A stretch of 64,000 nt of DNA from CAYRGG01 sp964423745 (GCA_964423745.1 CAYRGG010000003.1:56580-120579), one strand, 5' to 3'; counted from the stretch's first letter, positions 44,806 to 55,020 are shown. Numbers and translations are program-made. Notes: generated by a model from the sequence alone, not told the origin.

Positions 44806-45765
44806 ATGCCGAAAATATCTATTATCACACCCGTATATAATGGGGAACATATTTTGAGAATAGCGATAGAATCCATACAATCGCAAACTATTGAAGATTT
44901 TGAGATACTGGTTGTCGATGATTGTTCGACAGACGGGACTTATGACCTACTACAAAGGCTTGCAAAACAAGACAGCCGTATTGTGTCTCTGCAAACACCA
45001 AAAAATATGCGCTCCAGCGGCGCACGCAATGTGGCCTTAAGAGTAGCAAGGGGTGAATGGACAACACTTCTGGATGCGGATGACTGGTACAAAAAAGACC
45101 GCCTAGAAATAATGCTGGCCATTGCAGAGGAATATCAAGCGGATGTTGTTCTCGATAACCTTCAGATTTACGACCATGCCTTGGATCAGGTCGTTGACCA
45201 AACGTATTTTGGAAATTCGAATGGCCTTGAGTTCCTGCAAATCGATGACTTTTTCGACAAAGATTCACCAATCCGGCGCGGTGGTGCAATTGGATACAGC
45301 AAACCCTTTTTCCGCACAAAATTTATGAGAGATCACAATATTCTCAATTGGGAAAAATACCGCACTTGTGAAGATTTTCTGTTTCTCGCCGACCTGGTTC
45401 TGAGCGGCGCCAAAACTGTCCTTATACCGCAAGCCTATTACGTCTATAGACACCAAATCTCGCCGACAACAAAAAAGAAATCATCAACCTCACATATCGA
45501 GCCGGCCGCACTGCAAATTGTGCAGGCATCTGATGAACTCTTGGATAAATACAAGAATACGCTTTCCAATAGAGCCAAACAGGCATTGCTGCGTCGGAAA
45601 AATATTTTCTTAACAGCACATATCGCAGATCAGCAAAAAGAGCACATTGCACAAAAACGTTTTTGGGAGACTTTTTTACTGATGGTCAAATATCCCCGAC
45701 TAATCGGGTACAGAATGACGGGCATTATAAATAGATTGGTAAAGCCGTATAAAAACAATCCATAA
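44806..45765 (+). CDS. GT2-family glycosyltransferase
   Basis: A 319-residue GT-A enzyme. MPKISIITPVYNGEHIL is the nucleotide-binding start, VVDDCSTDGT follows, and TTLLDADDWYKKDRLE holds the metal-binding DxD-like motif. CEDFLFLADLVL is in the acceptor region where the catalytic base is expected. It is an inverting transferase for polysaccharide repeat-unit assembly; its sugar cannot be told from sequence. It lies just after transposase debris, on the same strand as the flippase gene. Confidence 0.93.
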   Translation: MPKISIITPVYNGEHILRIAIESIQSQTIEDFEILVVDDCSTDGTYDLLQRLAKQDSRIVSLQTPKNMRSSGARNVALRVARGEWTTLLDADDWYKKDRLEIMLAIAEEYQADVVLDNLQIYDHALDQVVDQTYFGNSNGLEFLQIDDFFDKDSPIRRGGAIGYSKPFFRTKFMRDHNILNWEKYRTCEDFLFLADLVLSGAKTVLIPQAYYVYRHQISPTTKKKSSTSHIEPAALQIVQASDELLDKYKNTLSNRAKQALLRRKNIFLTAHIADQQKEHIAQKRFWETFLLMVKYPRLIGYRMTGIINRLVKPYKNNP

Positions 45766-45832
45766 CCCTTGCGCGTAAATATTAACCCACGCACAATCTA
45801 TAGTGTATTTATAATTTTGCTGTGATATCGTC

Positions 45833-46120
45833 GTGGCATTGAGGAAGCACAATGCCCGAAGACTTACCCCTGAAACGCAACAGGAAATCCGTCGTCAGAC
45901 GGTATGTCTGTATAATACCGACTGGAAGAGAGGCTGTATTAGGGAGCATCTGGAAGCTCACCGCAATACGGTGGGCAAATGGATTGCCCGTCATGAAGAC
46001 GGAGGGGTGATAGCACTCGCTGCGCAAAAGCGAGGCCCGAAGGGGGATACATTGCTCTGCAATTGAAGGAAGCTGAGCGAAAGCGGACACGCTCCGGGAT
46101 TGCAGACAGGTGTCCCAATC
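45833..46120 (+). pseudogene. IS630-type transposase N-terminal remnant
   Basis: RRLTPETQQEIRRQTVCLYN followed by HRNTVGKWIARHEDGGVIAL and AAQKRGPKG is the helix-turn-helix N-domain of IS630-like transposases. The frame then shifts (continuing ALQLKEAERKRTRSG in another frame) and stops being recognisable near 46120. No catalytic domain is present. Confidence 0.75.
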
Positions 46121-46165
46121 AATTGAGGTGTATCAAATGTAAGTTTACCACCTTTTTTTCGCTAT

Positions 46166-47461
46166 TCATTTACAGCCATCCCATCCGTTTTGATCGAGGG
46201 CTTTAAAATCATATTGAACGGCAATTTGACTTTTACCCACCTCAGCATACGACAAACAATAATCATCTGAGACATCCATGGGCTGATTATCCAAAAAATT
46301 CTCTGTGCATTGAATACGCTGTGGGGCACAGGGTGCTTTTAGAACAAAAATCGGATGCCTATCCCGAATATGACTCATTTCGTTACGCGAAATTGCAACA
46401 TCACATATATCGCCTAAAATCCTTACACCGGCATAGTACGCTGGACCTATTATATTTTCCTCTACCACAATATTACCTACAGGCCTCTGGCCGCTGGAAT
46501 TCACATCAATTGCACCGTGCTGTGTACGGCGTTTCGTAATATCCTCTTCCATTTGAATATTTTTTACAATATTGTTACGGATAATGACATTCTCCACACC
46601 ATATGTATTAAAAGATTTCTCTTGCGCGATTAATATGCCCGCCGCAAGTTCAACATCCGATATGTTATTGTTTTCAATTAAAACATTCTTACCACCAACC
46701 ACTGTAATACCACGCCCCCAGGACACATCAGAAACTGTGTTGTTACGTATTATAATCTCTCCGGCCATATTCTTTTCAGTACCATAACTCACAACAGCAA
46801 TGGCATCGTCCTTTGTATGATGAACGTGATTTCCCTCCACGAGGCCGCGCCGCGATCCAAAAGTCATATGTATGCCATCGGCCAGTGTGTTTTGCACCTT
46901 GTTGCCTGCAATCCTAAAATCCTTCGCGCCAAAGACAAAAATTCCGGCACTAGCGCCGCCATCTATAGTGTTATTTAAAATCTGGTTCCAGCGGCCTTTT
47001 ACCCAAATTTTTGTTGTTTGCGGCTGGCTTGATCTATTTTTCCCTGTTCCTTCAAATATCATATTGATAACAGCTGATTTATATCCTGTTATTTCCAGTG
47101 TTTGATTATGCAGATTGTCAGCTTTCAGGATTCCACCCTTTCCCATCAGAATGGTTCCGTCCTTGGAAAGTGTCAGATTATGATCAAACAAATAGGTTCC
47201 TATGGAAAATTCTAGAACGGCACCGGATGGCGTATCGTCTAGAGCTTTTTGCAGGGCCTGCGTATCATTCGTTACGCCATCGCCCTTGGCTCCAAAATCC
47301 TTTACGGAATAAACAGGTCTGTCTTCCAAAGGCTTCATTGTAAGCCGTTCGAGGGCACAATATTGAATGGTTTTACCGGTGTCTGGATCACTATCTTTGG
47401 CAAGCGTAAGGCTGGGAGCAATAAAAACGTAGAGTACAAGACAGATTTTTTTTAGGCTCAT
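46166..47461 (-). CDS. Secreted right-handed beta-helix protein (pectate-lyase-like fold)
   Basis: The 431-residue protein has a signal peptide (MSLKKICLVLYVFIAPSLTLA), the pectate-lyase-superfamily opening VKDFGAKGDGVTNDTQALQKAL, then many beta-helix rungs (EGNHVHHTKDDAIAV, IRNNTVSDVSWGRGI, IENNNISDVELAAGI). It ends with several cysteines that may form disulfides. Proteins like this in exopolysaccharide loci act as lyases, hydrolases or C5-epimerases on the polymer in the periplasm. Which of these applies cannot be decided. A glucuronate-containing polymer would suit a lyase. Confidence 0.82.
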   Translation of the reverse strand: MSLKKICLVLYVFIAPSLTLAKDSDPDTGKTIQYCALERLTMKPLEDRPVYSVKDFGAKGDGVTNDTQALQKALDDTPSGAVLEFSIGTYLFDHNLTLSKDGTILMGKGGILKADNLHNQTLEITGYKSAVINMIFEGTGKNRSSQPQTTKIWVKGRWNQILNNTIDGGASAGIFVFGAKDFRIAGNKVQNTLADGIHMTFGSRRGLVEGNHVHHTKDDAIAVVSYGTEKNMAGEIIIRNNTVSDVSWGRGITVVGGKNVLIENNNISDVELAAGILIAQEKSFNTYGVENVIIRNNIVKNIQMEEDITKRRTQHGAIDVNSSGQRPVGNIVVEENIIGPAYYAGVRILGDICDVAISRNEMSHIRDRHPIFVLKAPCAPQRIQCTENFLDNQPMDVSDDYCLSYAEVGKSQIAVQYDFKALDQNGWDGCK

Positions 47462-47539
47462 GCCATTTCAATTTGCTTTAAAATTTCGTGATAGCATTCA
47501 ATGCTGTCAGTGATGGTGCTATCAAAAAATGTTTTGGTT

Positions 47540-47674
47540 TTATGCCCGTACGCATCGACATATCATATAACCTACCGCTAACGACAACTTCTTCACTACC
47601 GTCTTACGCAGCCCCAGTAACATCTCTTTCAGCCCTCGTTCCACTCCCTTCGCCAACCTTTTTCCACCCTCCAT
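47540..47674 (-). pseudogene. N-terminal fragment of a transposase
   Basis: A 44-residue frame with a good AGGAGA ribosome site reads MEGGKRLAKGVERGLKEMLL, then LRKTVVKKLSLAVGYMI, and stops. The basic helical pattern resembles the N terminus of DDE transposases, but I cannot assign a family. It is cut off before any catalytic residue. Confidence 0.4.
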
Positions 47675-47724
47675 CAGCTTCTCCTATTATAATTTCCCAA
47701 TAGTGGTAGTTTGTTTCAAAACTG

Positions 47725-48727
47725 ATAATGCGAATTAAGCGCTTTGTGCCTCGGTCAACAGCCACATGGCAGCGGCAAGACGGCCAAACACATGGACCAA
47801 TAGCCCGTTAGTTGAACGCACTTTAGAAGCCCGTTGAATGCCCGTTTTCTCCTCAAGCCAGTTGAATAAAGACTCGATAGGCTGGCGTAGTCGGCTAACT
47901 GCCATTGACCATAGCCGATCGACAGCGTCTAGATACGCTTGACTCTTGGCTTTTTTGACGGGGGTCAACAGCGCCAGCCCTTGATCAGTTTTGGCGATAT
48001 GCGCCAAGTGCGCATCGGCATAGGCTTTATCGAGGTATAACTCGCCCCCGTGAAGCTCACAGACAAGCTGACGAAGTGCGCTCAGATCGTGATCACTAGC
48101 GGGTGTCAATCCAAGATACGTCGGTAAAGGCCATGTCCCAGGGCGGCGCAGCCCCACTACATGCAGCTTCACACCGTAGTAGTACTCACCCTTGGACGCA
48201 CAGTAGCCTTTAGCGGCTAACTCGGGCGCTACTCCGTGCCCGGGTGCTGCGCTTGGCATGGGCCAAGTGTATCGGCAGGGCATCCATAAGACGCGTATCT
48301 GAGCCTATCCCAAGCGTTGGAAACGCCTCGCGCATCGCCGCCAACAGCGGCACAAACACCCCTGAGAGCCGATTCAACCGTTGCACATAGCCCCCGTAAG
48401 AGGGCAGATGCGGAAACCAGTCCCGTAAGTGACGTCGGGTATCGGCGTAAATGGTGTTGATCTCAAAGCGCTTTTCCATCACACCCCACAGATAAATGCA
48501 CAGCACTTCCTCATCCGTCAGACTCAGCGCCCTATGTGCACTGAACCGTTGACAATAAACCCACAGATGATCCCGATACTGCTTGCAAACAAATTCATAA
48601 AGCGTTATCAATCTTAGTGCCCAGTCCACTGCTGCTCTCTTATGGCGTTTGGGTTTGTCACCTAACACCATAGCGCAGTGGATTGGTTTAGGCTACTTCA
48701 GCCTGAAGAGCCCTTAATTCGCATTAT
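47725..48727 (-). mobile_element. IS982-like insertion sequence abutting the kinase gene
   Basis: ATAATGCGAATTAAG (47725-47739) and CTTAATTCGCATTAT (48713-48727) are perfect 15-bp inverted ends about 1.0 kb apart, enclosing one DDE transposase. No target duplication is visible (ACTG on the left, TAAT on the right). The right end touches the last codon of the tyrosine-kinase gene. Confidence 0.85.
47735..48671 (-). pseudogene. IS982-like DDE transposase with a frameshift
   Basis: The N-terminal part (about 48250-48671) carries YRDHLWVYCQRFSAH, LTDEEVLCIYLWGVMEKRF and DALPIHLAHAKRS (first catalytic Asp). After a frameshift near 48240 the second part (47735-48235) continues GYCASKGEYYYGVKLHVVGL, ELYLDKAYAD (second Asp) and RQPIESLFNWLEEKTGIQRA (Glu). 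All three catalytic residues exist, so one base change separates it from an intact gene. Confidence 0.82.
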
Positions 48728-49539
48728 TAATAGTAATACCGATGGAGCTTGACTTCTTTCGATTTATTCAAAACGTAACCAACAATAGCTACGTCTTCAA
48801 TTCTCTCCAGCGCCTCCTGCAACTCAGAATACTGTGATTTTTCCTCTTCGATGATCACGAGACAGGCATCCATCAAGGGCGCTATTGCAGCAACATCATC
48901 GCATCCTAATATAGGGGGCATATCGAATATAACGATTCGTTCATCATATCGACTTCGCACTTCGTCAATTAAGTTTCGCATGGCATTCGAAGTTAAAAGC
49001 TCAGAGGAGTCTTCATATCTCTCCTTACCCATTAAAATGGAAAGCCGATCTACTCCTGGTGTTATAAGCGTTCTTTCAAGGGCTACATGACCTTGCGCTA
49101 CATCAACGATGCCGTTTTCCGGATGATAATCAAAATACTGATGGATAGACGGAGCACGCAGATCTAAATCCACCAGCAGAGCAGTTTTAGATCCCTGCCG
49201 TGCAATATTAATAGCCAAATTAATAGCCGTAGTCGTTTTTCCAGCCCCTTTGGTGGGGCTGGTAATCATTAAGGATCTAACATTTAACTTATCCAATTTC
49301 TTAAGTATACTGGTTCTTAAATATTTATAGGCACTAATTGCAACTGCGGATTTTCTATCTTCAGCTTCAATATAAATTCGCCTTTTCTTTAACCGCGTTT
49401 TGTCTATAGGTATAGTTTTTGTTTTGTTTAAAACCAAAACTGTATTTTCAGTTTTTTGAACAGATTTGTGGTGATGATTATCATATTGCTCTAACACCAC
49501 ATTATTACTAGTCGTTTTGTTTCGGTTTAACTTATACAT
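48727..49539 (-). CDS. CpsD/BY-kinase-type tyrosine autokinase
   Basis: The 270-residue cytoplasmic bacterial tyrosine kinase pairs with the Wzz protein encoded upstream. It shows Walker A SPTKGAGKTTTAIN (Lys101), Walker A' ALLVDLDLRAPS, Walker B IVIFDMPP and a C-terminal tyrosine cluster (HRYYY). BY-kinases cycle phosphorylation of that cluster to control polymer length and export. The stop codon is formed at the IS right end, so the tyrosine tail may be shortened. A 7-bp tandem repeat lies 39-66 bp upstream of its start. Confidence 0.9.
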   Translation of the reverse strand: MYKLNRNKTTSNNVVLEQYDNHHHKSVQKTENTVLVLNKTKTIPIDKTRLKKRRIYIEAEDRKSAVAISAYKYLRTSILKKLDKLNVRSLMITSPTKGAGKTTTAINLAINIARQGSKTALLVDLDLRAPSIHQYFDYHPENGIVDVAQGHVALERTLITPGVDRLSILMGKERYEDSSELLTSNAMRNLIDEVRSRYDERIVIFDMPPILGCDDVAAIAPLMDACLVIIEEEKSQYSELQEALERIEDVAIVGYVLNKSKEVKLHRYYY

Positions 49540-49577
49540 TTTGATTTATTCTAATGTTGGGGTGTTAGCATCATAAT

Positions 49578-49605
49578 CATGATCCATGATCCATGATCCA
49601 TGATC
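49578..49605. repeat. Heptanucleotide tandem repeat (CATGATC x4) upstream of the kinase gene
   Basis: Four exact CATGATC units lie in the 105-bp gap between the wzz-like stop and the kinase start. Slippage would change the spacing by 7 bp per unit without affecting any coding sequence, which could alter transcription or translation of the kinase. Confidence 0.9.
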
Positions 49606-49644
49606 TTGTTTAAAAAAATTAATATTTCGCATAATATGGACCAG

Positions 49645-51240
49645 TCAAAATTTGGGCACAACATACACTGGCATATCTATACATTGCTCTAAGTCGTAAC
49701 TATTCTGAATTTTATCGCCCAACCATTCTTTTATCAGAGCAATTAAATAACCTAAAGAAAAAGCCAACATTAGCAACACAACTAGCATACTTTTCCTATC
49801 TGGCTTGGACGGCACCATAGGATACACTGGTGGTTCTATCAGCAAAAATCGGTCGAATAAACTTGCATTACGCATGTTTTTTGTCAATTCTGTTTGTACC
49901 AATTGATTCTCGATTTCTCGATACTTTATTAATGCTCTTTGTCGATCACGCTCTAACTCTTCTAGCTGTTGCGCTACAGAGGGGATTCGTTGTATTTGAT
50001 TTTGTGTTTCTTCCAAAAAATTATTTAGGTGTTCTTTTCTGCTATTTTCTTGCTTTATTTCTTCGCGCACAGTTTCTAGACGCGTCAACAGCTGCATATA
50101 AACTGGATTAGTCGGCTTAGAAGTCGGTTTTGGACTTTCTCTAGATTGAGCATTGTTCAGCATCCTCTCAAACGTGGCGATTTTCGCTTCCAGTTTTCCG
50201 ACATCAGGATGCGCCTCTGTATACTTATCTATAGTACTAGCAAGTTCATCCTTCGCTGCTCTTAATTCAATTTCAAGACCTGACGTATCAGCAGTGTTAA
50301 CTTGCGTTCTTAGTGCACCAATTTCTTTCCTCAACCTTAAAAGCTCCGGATGATTAGGCGAATACCTGGATGCCTTTTCCATAAATTCTGTCTCTAACAT
50401 TAATAAATTTTCTTCCGGTCCTATAACACGGGTTCCGTCAGGTGAATAAAGAAGAGCATCCTTGTTGGTTGCCGCAATATTCTCAAGTATCCCATTTTCC
50501 CTTTCCTTCAAAAGTCTTAATCTATCATCTGACTCAAGAAGTTTTGATTCCAAAACTTTGAATCGCTCGATTGCTATTGGGTTAATTTCGGGTAGAAAAA
50601 GCGCATTCTCGTCTTTAAAGACAGCTACCCGTTTTTCAGACTTTCTTACTTCATCTAATATAACGCTCATTCGCTCCTTCAAATAGGAAAGCCGACGTTC
50701 GTCTTCGTTCGAGACTTTTCCACTGTTTGCGTTAAGTAATAAGTTTGTCAGATCATTCGTGATATTATAAGCAAGTTTGGGAGATGAGTTCTCATATTGA
50801 ACCCTCAAACCCACTGAAATCCTTCCCTCCCTTCCTGTTCTAGGATTGACAACATCAACGTTCTCGAAACGGAAAGTTGCGCTTTCTCTAAATTCATTGA
50901 TTAATCCATATAGCTCAAGACTAGATACTTCTTCATTAGCAATCCCATGCTTTCTTAAAATTTTTTCTATGTTTTCATTGGTCATTATCGTTTTAATTAT
51001 TGCATGAGTCCGGTGAATAAGATTTTTATCAATAGTTTTGTCCTCATCCACGGAATACATTTCCTCTTGTTCCATCAAGATTTCCGACTCCGCCATGTAA
51101 ACACTTGGCAAGGAATAGATAGCAATACCTCCACAGATAAGTATGATTGTCGCAATCCCAAGAAACCAATATTTCTGTCGATAGATAACAGTTAGATACT
51201 TAAAAAGCTCCATTTGATGTTTATTGCGTTCGATCACCAT
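49645..51240 (-). CDS. Wzz/GNVR-family chain-length determinant protein
   Basis: The 531-residue polysaccharide co-polymerase has TM1 at about residues 26-46 (YWFLGIATIILICGGIAIY), a long periplasmic coiled-coil region (residues about 170-440 rich in Glu/Lys/Arg heptads), and TM2 near the end (MLVVLLMLAFSLGYLIALI) preceded by a proline-rich MVPSKPDRK motif. It sets polymer length with Wzy and is typically regulated by the BY-kinase encoded immediately downstream. An alternative start, MELFKYL, lies 27 bp inside. Confidence 0.9.
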   Translation of the reverse strand: MVIERNKHQMELFKYLTVIYRQKYWFLGIATIILICGGIAIYSLPSVYMAESEILMEQEEMYSVDEDKTIDKNLIHRTHAIIKTIMTNENIEKILRKHGIANEEVSSLELYGLINEFRESATFRFENVDVVNPRTGREGRISVGLRVQYENSSPKLAYNITNDLTNLLLNANSGKVSNEDERRLSYLKERMSVILDEVRKSEKRVAVFKDENALFLPEINPIAIERFKVLESKLLESDDRLRLLKERENGILENIAATNKDALLYSPDGTRVIGPEENLLMLETEFMEKASRYSPNHPELLRLRKEIGALRTQVNTADTSGLEIELRAAKDELASTIDKYTEAHPDVGKLEAKIATFERMLNNAQSRESPKPTSKPTNPVYMQLLTRLETVREEIKQENSRKEHLNNFLEETQNQIQRIPSVAQQLEELERDRQRALIKYREIENQLVQTELTKNMRNASLFDRFLLIEPPVYPMVPSKPDRKSMLVVLLMLAFSLGYLIALIKEWLGDKIQNSYDLEQCIDMPVYVVPKF

Positions 51241-51350
51241 AAAAAGAATCTCTTGGTTAGTTAATGTAACCGTTGTTTGCGTCGCGCTAAAGTAAGCACA
51301 AATGAATGCATCATAAATTGATCAGCCTTATTATGCGTATACTCCTTGAA

Positions 51351-52766
51351 CTAATATGCATTTTTATTGACGAATCCTTTTAAAATAGTTAGAAAGGCAA
51401 TCTGGAGGTCGAATAAAGGCGACCAATTTCTAATATAGTAAAGATCATGTTCGATACGCTTTTTTAAATCTGTATTACCACGATAACCGTTGATCTGAGC
51501 CCATCCAGTAATTCCTGCTTTAACCATATGTTTCTTCATATAGTCTGGAATTATGCTCTTGAACTCCTCAACAAATTCTGGGCGTTCAGGTCTAGGTCCA
51601 ATAATAGACATTTCCCCTCTTATTACATTAATGAATTGAGGCAATTCATCAAGGCTGGTTTTTCGAAGGAATGCCCCCAGTTTCGTCGCCCGATTGTCTC
51701 CCGGTGAAGCCCACTTCGGGCCACTCTCTATTTCTACGTTAATAGGCATGGAACGAAATTTCAGCATTTCAAAGGGACAATTGTTCCAACCTATGCGAAT
51801 CTGTCGATACAAAATAGGCCCAGGGGAACTTACCTTGACACCTAATGCAATAATTAACATTAAAGGACTTAACAACAGCAATACCACCCAAGCCACAATC
51901 TGATCTTCAACATTCTTTAGAAAACGGCTTACTGTACCATCCATGGGACTCACATCTATGTCCAACAGTGGAATACCAACGAAGTGGGTTAACGTTTTTT
52001 CATTATCTTTAAAAGCTTTAAGATCCAAAACATAGCGTATACTGATTGTTGAAAAGCGAAGCACATTTAAAACGGATTTAGCCCTATCCTCTCCCCTAAG
52101 AGGGTAGGTAATCCACACTTGATCAATGCTCTTTTCAGAAATAATTTTTTCCATTTCTGCTGTGCTACCTAAATAGGCACAATTCTCTAAGGAGACGTTC
52201 CGTGGTTTCGCTCGATCATCTACATAACCGATAATCTGTAGACCATAATCTGGATGGTCCAAAATACGTTGTATCACCGCTTTAGCATTGGCATTGCCTC
52301 CAACTAACAACAGCTTTCTTTGGTTCATGCTTAAGCGCCGCACGGTTCGGAGAGTTATTCGTAAGATAGTTCTTGAAAGTGCTTGGGTTAATAGCGAAAT
52401 AGCCACCCAAATGATTACCCACATTAAAATCTGTCCACTTGTCCTGTAGGAACCGTAACCTAAAATAAAGGTAAGCGAAATTAGTCCTGCCGCTACCATT
52501 ACATGTACAAAACTAAGGACTGCAAGCTCTTTTCTTATCGAACTCTCACGCCAAGGCACATACAAGTGCATTCGCATAGCAGATATAGAAAACACAAAAA
52601 CACTAAAAACAATTAGAGCTTTGTACAAACCATCATATGGAAATTTCTGAAAAAAAATAGAATGCGTAAGCAAGCCTGCGCCAATCAGAACTAACAGATC
52701 AGAGATTTTGAAAATAAACAACAAAGTGGATGAGTAATGCCTAAACAACCCCTTGTGCGCAAACAT
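51351..52766 (-). CDS. Undecaprenyl-phosphate hexose-1-P transferase (WcaJ/GumD-type)
   Basis: The 471-residue priming enzyme starts repeat-unit synthesis by transferring a hexose-1-phosphate (usually glucose) to undecaprenyl phosphate. It has four N-terminal helices, a CoA-binding-like soluble domain (LLVGGNANAKAVIQRIL) and the C-terminal bacterial-sugar-transferase domain: SPGPILYRQIRIG, MLKFRSM, LRKTSLDELPQFINVIRGEMSIIGPRPERPEF and KAGITGWAQINGYRG. The start at 52766 is favoured by GGGAGG about 7 bp upstream; a start 21 bp earlier would lack one. With the GumK-like enzyme it suggests a xanthan-like assembly logic. Confidence 0.93.
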   Translation of the reverse strand: MFAHKGLFRHYSSTLLFIFKISDLLVLIGAGLLTHSIFFQKFPYDGLYKALIVFSVFVFSISAMRMHLYVPWRESSIRKELAVLSFVHVMVAAGLISLTFILGYGSYRTSGQILMWVIIWVAISLLTQALSRTILRITLRTVRRLSMNQRKLLLVGGNANAKAVIQRILDHPDYGLQIIGYVDDRAKPRNVSLENCAYLGSTAEMEKIISEKSIDQVWITYPLRGEDRAKSVLNVLRFSTISIRYVLDLKAFKDNEKTLTHFVGIPLLDIDVSPMDGTVSRFLKNVEDQIVAWVVLLLLSPLMLIIALGVKVSSPGPILYRQIRIGWNNCPFEMLKFRSMPINVEIESGPKWASPGDNRATKLGAFLRKTSLDELPQFINVIRGEMSIIGPRPERPEFVEEFKSIIPDYMKKHMVKAGITGWAQINGYRGNTDLKKRIEHDLYYIRNWSPLFDLQIAFLTILKGFVNKNAY

Positions 52767-52787
52767 GACTTGCCTCCCATTTTCCAA

Positions 52788-53328
52788 TATCTAGCATTTA
52801 ATTTTGTTTAGTTCTTTAAGATGCTTTTATGGTTAGGATTTGTTGGTACAACGAAAAATATTCTTACATTGTTACAAGCATTGTTGGTAGAACACTAATG
52901 TTTTGATTATAAATAAAATTTACTAAAAAACTACAAAAAAAATAAGTAAATTGCATATAAAATGCTTGACTAAACGACAAGAATTATTACCATGGCTATA
53001 AAGGCTGTCAACTCTTTTTTAATTGCGCTATCGAATACTGAAAACAAGTATCAATATTAACAATAACTAAATTAGCATTCACTTATTCAATAAACATTGG
53101 AAGATGAATTTTTAATAAAAAATAAAATTTTTAACATGAACAACAACAACTTATGCAAACACTCCACTGATCAATGGCGTCGTGTCTGTAATCTTATGCC
53201 AATATGCTTTGATGGCATGCTGGTAGTACGCAGCGCGGCTAAATACCAAATCCCTCTACCACTATGAGTTGCGTCTCGCAAGGTAACACTTTAAAAATTC
53301 GAAGATTAAAATTTTTCGATAACAGTTT
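52788..53328. other. AT-rich intergenic region between divergent polysaccharide operons
   Basis: The two flanking genes diverge, so both promoters should lie here. The first 370 bp are very AT-rich, which would suit H-NS-like silencing or several overlapping promoters. A less AT-rich patch at 53160-53280 looks like inserted debris but matches nothing I recognise. Confidence 0.4.
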
Positions 53329-55020
53329 ATGAGTAGTAAGCGTTTTTGTTTCATGGTTTCTCCCACTAGGGTTTTTTTTATACTTTTGGTTTTACATCTT
53401 GTGCCTATTTGGATAATTACTTTTTTTCCAACACAAGATGGTCCTGTACATGTTCATACAGCCAGTGTGCTTCGTTATTATTTCAATCCTGATTTTTTAG
53501 CTTTTCAAGAGTACTACACAATACGTCGTAGTTTTGACCCCAACTGGATTGGCCATCTTCTTATGGGTGGGCTCATGTATTTTTTTTCTCCGCTTGTGGC
53601 AGAGAAATTGTTGCTCTCTTTTTATGTAATTACCTTACCCTTATCTATTTATTATGTTTTGCTCGCCATTGACAAAAATTCTGTTTTCTTAGCGTTGCTA
53701 AGCTTCCCCTTTATTTTCAATTATTCGTTGCATATGGGGTTTTACAATTTTTGTCTAAGTTTACCTATATTTTTCCTACTTCTGGGTTATTGGCTACGGT
53801 ATCAGGATAAATTAAGCACCTCAAAAATATTAACTTTGTCCCTATTGGTGTTAGTGCTCTACTTCTCCCATATTGTTTCATTCGTATCCGCTGCTATAAC
53901 CCTAGCAACTATCGTTTTCTGGAGAGCATGTGTACATGGAAGTGAAACAACTTATTCATTTCCAAAAAAGCTTAAAACGGTTTGGATTATTTCAAGGCAA
54001 GGTTTAGTTTCACTTGTTATTATGTTTCTTCCCGCTACTGTACTGCTAGCAGGGTATTTTTTTCGAAATCCAGGTAGCAGTGAAAATGCATCAGTGATGC
54101 CATCTGTTTCCGAAGTAATTACCCGTTTTATCAAGATTGGAGGAGGCACCGAGGTAGTGTCTTTTTCATACTACGAAATTATAGTCGCTGTAATCCTTCA
54201 TTTTTTTATATTAAGTCTCATTATTTATAGTTTGTATTGTCGTTATTTACAGAAAAGAATACATATTTGGGACGGTTTTTTTATTGGCGCCGTTATCTTT
54301 TTCGGTCTATATCTTTTTTTACCCAATGAAATGGCAGGCGGCTCAGTTATTCAACCTCGTTTAGCACTTTATATTTTTCTGTTACTGCTTTTATGGCTTG
54401 GTACTAAAACATATAGCCCGTGGTTCCGGAGTCGTCTTCAGCTAGCGATGGTTGCAATCGCCATCAGTTTTTTAAGTTTAAACACTGCAAAGTATTGGCA
54501 ATTAAATTCTTTTTTTGAAGAGTATGCATCTATAGAAGACAAAGTAGTCTCTAATAGAACGTTACTTCCGCTGAATTTTTCTCCTCGTGGATATTCCGAC
54601 GATAAACAAGAGTTATCTATACGCGTAGAGCCTTTTTTACATGCACAAGGGTATATCGCAGCTATGGCGAACCTAATCGATCTAGGAAATTATCAGGCTA
54701 CGACGGACTATTTTCTAATCAAATTTCACCCTGAACGGAACCCATATCGGATAATGCCGAAGTTTAACAGAGTCGGCACAAGCGAGGAAGCACAAGTCGA
54801 CTTCTCCTTGTACCGCCAACTATCTGGAGGATCGGTGGATTATGTGCTGCTTTCAGGAACGAGAGATGACCATCGAACACAGAAACATATAAAAACTATT
54901 CTCGATCAATTAACCCATCAATATGAACTGATCTATGTATCATCACCAAGAGGATTCGTACAACTATACCGACGCAAAACCTTGTCCGTAGAGTATTCCA
55001 CTTCTCGCTCTGCGCAGTAA
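53329..55020 (+). CDS. Polytopic membrane protein, probable GT-C glycosyltransferase
   Basis: A 563-residue protein with about ten helices and a soluble C-terminal third. Just after the first helix it has FFPTQDGPVHVHTASVLRYY, an acidic loop placed as in GT-C fold enzymes that use polyprenyl-linked sugars, with a second conserved-looking HMGFYNFCLSLP. No characterised homologue is recognised. In a polysaccharide locus, and near genes for GtrA and a dolichyl-phosphate-mannose-synthase-like enzyme, a periplasmic sugar-transfer role is likely. Confidence 0.65.
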   Translation: MSSKRFCFMVSPTRVFFILLVLHLVPIWIITFFPTQDGPVHVHTASVLRYYFNPDFLAFQEYYTIRRSFDPNWIGHLLMGGLMYFFSPLVAEKLLLSFYVITLPLSIYYVLLAIDKNSVFLALLSFPFIFNYSLHMGFYNFCLSLPIFFLLLGYWLRYQDKLSTSKILTLSLLVLVLYFSHIVSFVSAAITLATIVFWRACVHGSETTYSFPKKLKTVWIISRQGLVSLVIMFLPATVLLAGYFFRNPGSSENASVMPSVSEVITRFIKIGGGTEVVSFSYYEIIVAVILHFFILSLIIYSLYCRYLQKRIHIWDGFFIGAVIFFGLYLFLPNEMAGGSVIQPRLALYIFLLLLLWLGTKTYSPWFRSRLQLAMVAIAISFLSLNTAKYWQLNSFFEEYASIEDKVVSNRTLLPLNFSPRGYSDDKQELSIRVEPFLHAQGYIAAMANLIDLGNYQATTDYFLIKFHPERNPYRIMPKFNRVGTSEEAQVDFSLYRQLSGGSVDYVLLSGTRDDHRTQKHIKTILDQLTHQYELIYVSSPRGFVQLYRRKTLSVEYSTSRSAQ

